From [Actinomadura] parvosata subsp. kistnae (GTDB taxonomy: Bacteria > Actinomycetota > Actinomycetes > Streptosporangiales > Streptosporangiaceae), in NCBI RefSeq assembly GCF_900323885.1, contig NZ_OOHJ01000018.1:3893001-3957000 (forward strand): DNA of 64,000 nt, written 5' to 3'. The notes under the pieces are model-generated. The model worked only from the letters and a program-made list of their open reading frames with translations, ran no database searches and was not told the DNA's origin. A program made the position numbers and the translations under genes. Shown in pieces: positions 59,288-64,000 of this stretch (the first letter of the stretch is position 1; every line of letters starts with the position of its first letter).

Positions 59288-59707
59288 TCACGCACTGCTG
59301 TCCTGATGGAATCTCTCGTAGTTCGCGATGGCCTTCTCCACGGCGTCCACCCACTGCTCGACGTGGTCGAGGAGCTTGCCGTAGCTCGGGTCGAGCACCG
59401 TGTAGGCCTGCTCGGTGTTCGCGCCGAAGGACGAGGCCACCTCCCACTGGCCGGTCTCCTGCGGTCCGACGTTGCCCATGCCGGCCACCTCCCCGATCGT
59501 GCCGGGACCGCTGTAGGTGGCGCTCATGGAGGCGGGGGCGTTGCCGCGCAGCGAGTCCAGCTTCGTGCGCAGGCGTCCGACGACGCGCCGCAGCTCCGTG
59601 TGGTCGACGTACGGGCCGCCCGTGGCGGCGTCGTCGCCCAGGCCGGGGAAGTTGGCGGGCAGCTCCAGCTCCGGAGCGGGGCTGCCGTTGTCAGCGGGGC
59701 GACTCAT
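59288..59707 (-). CDS. Small helical protein of the type VII locus
   Basis: A 139-residue protein: disordered N-terminus (about 35 residues), helix HTELRRVVGRLRTKLDSLRG, a Gly-rich middle with GPQETGQWEVASSFG, and a C-terminal helix KLLDHVEQWVDAVEKAIANY. WXG-like in size and arrangement but without the exact triplet. The ATG overlaps the upstream gene's stop by four bases. Confidence 0.65.
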   Translation of the reverse strand: MSRPADNGSPAPELELPANFPGLGDDAATGGPYVDHTELRRVVGRLRTKLDSLRGNAPASMSATYSGPGTIGEVAGMGNVGPQETGQWEVASSFGANTEQAYTVLDPSYGKLLDHVEQWVDAVEKAIANYERFHQDSSA

Positions 59708-61143
59708 GCCTTGCCTTTCGACTCGCCCTTGAGGGTGGGATTGATGGTGGGCACGTCGCTGGCGAAGAGCGAGTCGTCCTCCAGGAGCCACGTGGTCCGC
59801 GTCGTCTCCTGCGCGTCCTCCTTGCCCTTGCCGCGCGCGCCCACGGGAGGCACCACGGGCACCGTCGGCGCCCTGCCGCTCGCGCCGCGGCCCGCGGCGG
59901 AGGCGGCGCCGGCCGCCGCGCCGTTGCCGAACGCGCCTCCCACGGACGAGCCGCCGTACGGGCTGCCGATGCCCGTGGCCGGCACGTTCGTGGCGGCGGC
60001 GTTCAGCGCGGGAGTGGTGGTCGAAGGGACCTGCGGCAGGGTCGCCGCCGGGTCGCCCAGGCCGGCCAGGGAGGTCTGCGGCGCGTTCGGGCTCGTGCCG
60101 CCGGCGCCGGGAACGTTCGTGGCCGGAACGTCGGCGCCCTGCCCGCCGGGCAAGTTCGCGCCACCCGCGCCACCCGCGCCGTTCGTGCCGCCGAGGCCCG
60201 TGCCGCCGCCCGGCGTGGCGCCGACTGCCGACCCGTCGGGCAGCGTGCCCCCCGGGTACGTGGTGTCCACGCCGGGGATCCGGTGCAGGCTCGGGTCCGT
60301 CAGCCCGTCCTGGCCGGTGGGGTAGCCGAGGCCGTCGATGCCCGGGGCGCCCGGGTCGAGGCCCTGGCCGAGCCCGGCCGGCACCGTGCCGCCGCCGGGG
60401 CCGTTGACGTCCGGGATCGTCGGGGTCCGCGGGGCGAGCGGGCTGAACTGCGGGATGTCGGTGTTCAGCTCCACCGGGAAGGCCTGGTTGTTCTGGTTCG
60501 TCGCCTCGGTCAGCAGCTTGATGTGCTCCTTGGCGGCCTTCCTGTCCTTCTCCTCCTTGGAGTCGCCGACGAGGTTCGCGAACGGGCCGTCGGTGAACAG
60601 GGCGGTCACGCCGCCGGCCAGCGTGCCCACGACGGCGCCGATGACCGCTCCGGGCGGGCCGCCGATCACGCCGCCGCCGATGGTGCCGACCGCGCCGCCC
60701 TGGAAGGCGCCCTCCAGGACGCTGACGTCCCGGTCGGCGGACTCCGGCAGGTTCTTGCCGCTGAAGACCGACAGCGTGTGGGCCTGGAGGAGCAGCGCGG
60801 GGGCCACGCCGGACGGGTTGGCCGGGCACTGCTCGGCGTCCACGGGCTGGTTGCTGATCGTGGTGGAGACGTCGGAGGCGGCCGCGCGCAGCCGGCGCAG
60901 CTCGGCCTTGACCGTCTTGGCGTCGTTGCCCGTCGTCCAGTGCTCGTCCAGCGCCCGGAGGTGCCGGTCGATCACCCCGATCAGGTGCTCCAGGCGCCGC
61001 TTGGCCGTCAGGAACTCCTCGGCCGCGCTGCGCAGCAGCTCCGGCTTGTTCTTGTTCAGGTGGTCGCGCAACAGCTGGAGGTCGGCGTAGTCGACCTCGC
61101 CGGTGTCGAAGTCCTGCCTGATCGGCTGCTGGAACCGGCTCAT
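59704..61143 (-). CDS. WXG-like protein with Gly-rich glycine-zipper segment and long disordered tail
   Basis: A 479-residue protein. The N-terminal 110 residues are helical (LRDHLNKNKPELLRSAAEEF, LIGVIDRHLRALDEHWTTGN). A hydrophobic Gly-rich stretch follows (FQGGAVGTIGGGVIGGPPGA, about residues 148-180), reminiscent of glycine-zipper segments that insert in membranes. The remaining 280 residues are Gly/Pro/Thr-rich and disordered. No Sec signal. It overlaps the gene upstream by one base. A pore-forming or membrane-active substrate is possible; this is inference from composition. Confidence 0.65.
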   Translation of the reverse strand: MSRFQQPIRQDFDTGEVDYADLQLLRDHLNKNKPELLRSAAEEFLTAKRRLEHLIGVIDRHLRALDEHWTTGNDAKTVKAELRRLRAAASDVSTTISNQPVDAEQCPANPSGVAPALLLQAHTLSVFSGKNLPESADRDVSVLEGAFQGGAVGTIGGGVIGGPPGAVIGAVVGTLAGGVTALFTDGPFANLVGDSKEEKDRKAAKEHIKLLTEATNQNNQAFPVELNTDIPQFSPLAPRTPTIPDVNGPGGGTVPAGLGQGLDPGAPGIDGLGYPTGQDGLTDPSLHRIPGVDTTYPGGTLPDGSAVGATPGGGTGLGGTNGAGGAGGANLPGGQGADVPATNVPGAGGTSPNAPQTSLAGLGDPAATLPQVPSTTTPALNAAATNVPATGIGSPYGGSSVGGAFGNGAAAGAASAAGRGASGRAPTVPVVPPVGARGKGKEDAQETTRTTWLLEDDSLFASDVPTINPTLKGESKGKA

Positions 61144-61520
61144 CAGACCTGCACCGACTGCGAGCGGCCCTCGCTGTCGACCTCGATGTCGTCGTAGTTG
61201 CGCAGCGCCTGGTCCAGCAGGTCGATCACGTTACGGACCTGCGTGGCGATGTTGCCGTACGACACGGTGACGGCGCCGATGGCCCGTTGGGCGCTGGTCT
61301 GGAAGCCCGTGGCGGCAGGCCAGTAACCGCTCATGGCCTCGTAGTCGTCGCGTAGCTGCAACGCCGGAGAGGCCTGCGCGAAGACAGGCTGGGCGGTGCC
61401 GTCGTTCTTGGCGCCGCCGTTCTTGCTGTCAGGGCTCAGGAGCGCGAGCGCTTCCTCCAGGTCGGTCCTGGCGGCCTTGATCGCTCGCCTGCTGAGCTCC
61501 ACACCACGATCGTTGCCCAT
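61143..61520 (-). CDS. Small WXG-like protein with a Tyr-x3-Glu C-terminal motif
   Basis: A 125-residue helical protein: first helix SRRAIKAARTDLEEALALL, mid-turn AMSGYWPAATGF, second helix VRNVIDLLDQALRNYDDIEV. The C-terminal YDDIE fits the Tyr-x3-(Asp/Glu) export signal of mycobacterial ESX substrates. Immediately coupled to the large glycine-zipper protein gene, with which it may form a secreted pair. Confidence 0.65.
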   Translation of the reverse strand: MGNDRGVELSRRAIKAARTDLEEALALLSPDSKNGGAKNDGTAQPVFAQASPALQLRDDYEAMSGYWPAATGFQTSAQRAIGAVTVSYGNIATQVRNVIDLLDQALRNYDDIEVDSEGRSQSVQV

Positions 61521-61572
61521 GCTCCCCCTTCGCTGTCAGGGCCTCCACCGGTGCCGCTCGTGGATGCTGCCG

Positions 61573-61884
61573 CTAGTCGGCGCCCAACATGATGGAGTTG
61601 ATGCGCTCGACCTCCCTCATGTTCATGTGGGTCACGTTGATCGTCGTCTTCAGCTCGGTGATGACGGTCGACATGTGCGAGGCCTCGGTCTGCCAGATCT
61701 TGCGGACCTCGTCAAAGACGGCCTTCGCGTCACCCTGCCAGATCGCGCTCTTGGCCAGGAGCTGCTGCTCCAGCGTCTCGAGCGTCTCGACCATGCCGTT
61801 GAACGCGTTCTGGAAGTCGGCCTCACCGGCGTCGAGGCCGCTGTAGTTGAGCTTGGTCACGTCGAACATGTCTTCAGCGGGCAT
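61573..61884 (-). CDS. WXG100-family protein, EsxB-like
   Basis: A 103-residue WXG100 protein: helix EADFQNAFNGMVETLETLEQ, turn AKSAIWQGDAKAVFDEVRKI with Trp-Gln-Gly, then a second helix ending in IMLGAD. AGGAGG precedes the ATG. It is 39 bases downstream of another WXG100 gene, so the two are a likely heterodimer as in EsxA/EsxB. Confidence 0.9.
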   Translation of the reverse strand: MPAEDMFDVTKLNYSGLDAGEADFQNAFNGMVETLETLEQQLLAKSAIWQGDAKAVFDEVRKIWQTEASHMSTVITELKTTINVTHMNMREVERINSIMLGAD

Positions 61885-61923
61885 GCTGACCTCCTTCGGT
61901 GCCTGCGGGATGGGTGTGTGTTG

Positions 61924-62262
61924 CTAGCCGGCCGTACGCGACATCGGGGCGGCGTTGATCAGGGCCTCGATCTTGTTGATCGCCTGCACCCGCTCCTCGT
62001 TGAACGCGGCGTAGTTCCTGTTGCTGCCGCCGATGTTCTCCGCCAGCGTCCGCAGGCTGTCGAGCACCTTGTCCATCCGCTGGTGCCAGATCCTGTGGAC
62101 CTGGTCGAAGGCGTATTCCGACTGGCCGACCCAGCTCGCCTTGAGGGTCACGCCCGCGGTGTCGAGGTTCTTCTGGATGGTGCGCAGCTTGGTGGCCGCT
62201 TCCTCGATGTATCCGATCGCGGCTGTCAGATCGGACGCACTTACCTGTGTCTGGTCCGCCAC
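61924..62262 (-). CDS. WXG100-family protein, EsxA-like
   Basis: A 112-residue WXG100 protein: helix IGYIEEAATKLRTIQKNLDT, turn VTLKASWVGQSEYAFDQVHR with Trp-Val-Gly, and a second helix with NRNYAAFNEERVQAINKIEA. It starts at GTG and is the first gene of the minus-strand chain toward 57805. Probable partner of the EsxB-like protein downstream. Confidence 0.9.
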   Translation of the reverse strand: MADQTQVSASDLTAAIGYIEEAATKLRTIQKNLDTAGVTLKASWVGQSEYAFDQVHRIWHQRMDKVLDSLRTLAENIGGSNRNYAAFNEERVQAINKIEALINAAPMSRTAG

Positions 62263-62521
62263 AGGTCTCCCTCCCTTGCCAGTCGTCTGACTAGGCCGAC
62301 ACGTCGTGTCAGCCTATTTGGTCACATTAGTGAACTTCTGCCCCTAGCGTCGCACGTGATCGAGTTAATTTTCCATAGCAACCAGGAGGATCGTGGGTGT
62401 ATCGCCAGAAAAGGTGGTGTTTGTGCCCCTGGCCAGAGGTGGCGGCAGTAGTCCGTAATGCGGGTGTACGGGGGCAGCGGGGCTGGCGTAGCGTATGTGC
62501 CGAACGTGACTAGGGGGGCGT
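62263..62521. other. Divergent intergenic promoter region
   Basis: A 259-base gap between the minus-strand WXG100 chain and a plus-strand gene. It contains an A+T-richer patch (GAGTTAATTTTCCATAG, about 62363-62379) and TCACATTAGTGA (62322-62333), a short symmetrical element. Promoters for both directions are expected here, but I cannot fix -35/-10 boxes with confidence. Confidence 0.4.
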
Positions 62522-63628
62522 GTGTCCAACTCATCCTCGTCCGCCGAGAATCCCTTCACCAGCGCTCTCGGCAACGCCGCGGGCGCCGTCGATCCGCGGA
62601 CCAGCGATCCCGACTTCAAGATGCGGTACTCCAGCGTCAGGACGCTGGGCACGAACGTGCGCGGCTACGGCGAGAACCTGTCGCAGCTCAGCTCCAGCAC
62701 CCGTGCCATCGACCTGCACACGCTGACCTTCGGCGTGATCGGCGGCGGGCTGAACGTCGCCCACCGCGCCGCCCGTGACAGCGCCGCCGAAGCGCTGAAG
62801 CAGGCCAAGGACGTGCTGGAGTCGTGGAAGGAAGCGCTCAACACCGCCGCGGACAACACCGAGGCGGCCGAGCAGGCCAGCAAGGCCCCGCAGGACGGCG
62901 GCGGCAAGATCCCGCAGATCAAGAACCCGGGTGGCGGCCTGCCCTCGGGAGGGCTGGGCGGCCTGCCGAAGAACACCGGCGGCCTGGGCGACCTGGGCAA
63001 GGGCGGTCTCGGCAAGGGCGGCATCGATCCGAGCGACCTCGGCATCGACAAGCCCTCCACCCCCGACCCGTCGGACATCAAGCAGCCGGAGATTCCCACC
63101 CCCGACCCGTCGGACATCAAGCAGCCCGAGGTCCCCACCCCCGACCCGTCCGACATCAAGCAACCGGACCTCAACACGCCCGACCCGTCCGACATCAAGC
63201 AGCCCGAGATCCCCACTCCCAGCGCCACCAGCCCCGACCTGAGCGGCCTCGGCCAGCCGAAGACCGACCTCGCCGGGCTGAACCCCCAGGTGCCCGCCAC
63301 GAGCACGCCGCAGATCCGCACCCCCGACCTCCCGTCGACGAGCCCCGGCGGCACCACCGTGCCCCGCACGACGGCCGGCCTGCCCGAGGGCACCTTCGCG
63401 GGAGGATCGTCGTCGTCCGCCCCGGCCTCCTCCGGCCTGGGCGCCCCGGGCAGCATCGCCAGGGCACTGAACACCGGCGTGCCCCTCTATCCGCCCGGCG
63501 GCATGGGCGGCGCCCCCGCCCAGGACGGCAAGGACCGCGACCGCGGCCCGCACGCCGGTGAGGACGAGGAGACCTGGGGCCTGGACGTCGACCACACCGT
63601 CGCGGTGCTCGGCAAGGAAGAGGTGTAA
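62522..63628 (+). CDS. Type VII locus protein with tandem TPDPSDIKQPE repeats
   Basis: A 368-residue protein from GTG. The N-terminal 125 residues are helical (MRYSSVRTLGTNVRGYGENL, then AAEALKQAKDVLESWKEALN) and resemble WXG-like modules. Then follow a Gly/Leu-rich linker, four tandem 13-residue units (TPDPSDIKQPEIP and variants, residues 180-231), a Pro/Ser/Thr-rich part and an acidic C-terminus (GLDVDHTVAVLGKEEV). No Sec signal. The acidic end with its regular repeats suggests a structural or surface-exposed substrate. A membrane-type partner gene begins eight bases after its stop. Confidence 0.65.
   Translation: MSNSSSSAENPFTSALGNAAGAVDPRTSDPDFKMRYSSVRTLGTNVRGYGENLSQLSSSTRAIDLHTLTFGVIGGGLNVAHRAARDSAAEALKQAKDVLESWKEALNTAADNTEAAEQASKAPQDGGGKIPQIKNPGGGLPSGGLGGLPKNTGGLGDLGKGGLGKGGIDPSDLGIDKPSTPDPSDIKQPEIPTPDPSDIKQPEVPTPDPSDIKQPDLNTPDPSDIKQPEIPTPSATSPDLSGLGQPKTDLAGLNPQVPATSTPQIRTPDLPSTSPGGTTVPRTTAGLPEGTFAGGSSSSAPASSGLGAPGSIARALNTGVPLYPPGGMGGAPAQDGKDRDRGPHAGEDEETWGLDVDHTVAVLGKEEV
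63059..63214 (+). repeat. Four 39-bp in-frame tandem repeats
   Basis: Units encode TPDPSDIKQPE(I/V)P, with the third ending DLN. The DNA copies keep GACCCGTC(G/C)GACATCAAGCA nearly constant, so the array is recent or homogenised. Confidence 0.85.
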
Positions 63629-63636
63629 GCAGCGAC

Positions 63637-64000
63637 ATGGCAGGTTACGAGGGCTCAGTGGCGGCCTTCACCGCCGCGCTCGGCACGGCGTCGATGGCCG
63701 CGTTCATCATGCCGTACGCCTGGCCGGTCGTCGGGCTCATCGGCATGATGAACGGTGACCCGCAAGAGCAGGACCGGGGCGCCGAGGAGTGGCTCAACCC
63801 CCGCTCCGTCAACAACTGGCCGACCTACGCCCCCGCCACCCCGCTCACGTCGGCACAACAGCAGCAGCAATGGCACCCGCCGATGGCGGCGCACCCGACA
63901 CCCGGCGACCAGAGCGACCTGACCTTCCTGCGCAGCGAGCTCAAGCGGCTGGCCAAGGAGGTCGGCGAGGTGGGCGACTGGGCGGGCCAGGCGTACCAGT
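63637..64000 (+). CDS. Hypothetical protein of the type VII locus (partial, runs off the window end)
   Basis: At least 121 residues, with no stop before position 64000. A hydrophobic N-terminal segment (ASMAAFIMPYAWPVVGLIGM) is followed by a Trp/Pro/Gln-rich stretch (LNPRSVNNWPTYAPATP, then QQQQQ-like) and a charged helix (FLRSELKRLAKEVGEVGDWA). It starts eight bases after the repeat-protein gene and is probably coupled to it. No family recognised. Confidence 0.6.
   Translation, partial: MAGYEGSVAAFTAALGTASMAAFIMPYAWPVVGLIGMMNGDPQEQDRGAEEWLNPRSVNNWPTYAPATPLTSAQQQQQWHPPMAAHPTPGDQSDLTFLRSELKRLAKEVGEVGDWAGQAYQ

Overview
The window is very G+C-rich, gene-dense DNA with frequent GTG/TTG starts, overlapping stop/start codons and Shine-Dalgarno sites of the GGAGG type. 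Together with gas-vesicle genes of the actinobacterial type, an ESX-like type VII secretion locus with a mycosin, and a large set of secreted glycosidases, this points to a filamentous soil actinomycete. A Streptosporangiaceae/Nonomuraea-like host is my inference; no rRNA, tRNA or other taxonomic marker is present to fix it.

Layout. (1) 1-1631: the start of a gamma-glutamylcyclotransferase-like gene cut by the window edge, and a decayed serine recombinase. (2) 1761-3149: an LpdA-type flavoprotein quinone reductase, closed by a good terminator. (3) 3350-29147: a polysaccharide island best read as xyloglucan utilisation. It holds an operon of GH31 alpha-xylosidase, CUT1 ABC importer (no ATPase gene) and secreted GH3; a DoxX-like membrane protein and an SDR dehydrogenase; a secreted GH74 xyloglucanase with CBM2; a second, LplABC-like ABC importer; a ROK (XylR/NagC-type) regulator; a cytoplasmic GH3; and a LacI regulator. 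Two near-identical XylR-like operators, one in front of the alpha-xylosidase operon and one between the ROK gene and the second transporter, tie the two transport units to one regulator. A 16-bp LacI-type palindrome precedes the GH3-lacI pair. A HEAT-repeat protein, a small membrane protein, an orphan imine-reductase C-terminal domain and a secreted alpha/beta hydrolase are interspersed. (4) 29327-32863: a compact eight-gene gas-vesicle operon (gvpA, F, G, O, J, L, S, K by family). (5) 32914-44293: housekeeping and accessory genes: DUF6506-like protein, glycolipid-binding-domain protein, GNAT acetyltransferase, small P-loop kinase, DHA2-type efflux pump with a beta-lactamase-like hydrolase, a membrane-anchored serine hydrolase, a TPM-like membrane protein, an acyl-CoA carboxylase alpha subunit and an SDR. 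(6) 44414-64000: a type VII secretion region with WXG100 proteins, mycosin protease, EccC (three P-loops), EccD, a pseudokinase with an extracellular SapA-like domain, a WXG-lytic transglycosylase fusion, two YbaB-like proteins and a series of WXG-like helical proteins with Gly/Pro-rich tails. EccB and EccE are not in the window.

Two cross-cutting observations matter for anyone reusing this sequence. Three otherwise intact genes (membrane serine hydrolase, pseudokinase, EccC) each carry an apparent frameshift that one extra C in a short C-run would repair, which suggests homopolymer errors in the assembly rather than three independent pseudogenes. Separately, several genes end in short tandem duplications (29, 41, about 40 and 36 bp) at or just beyond their stop codons, a recurrent local pattern.
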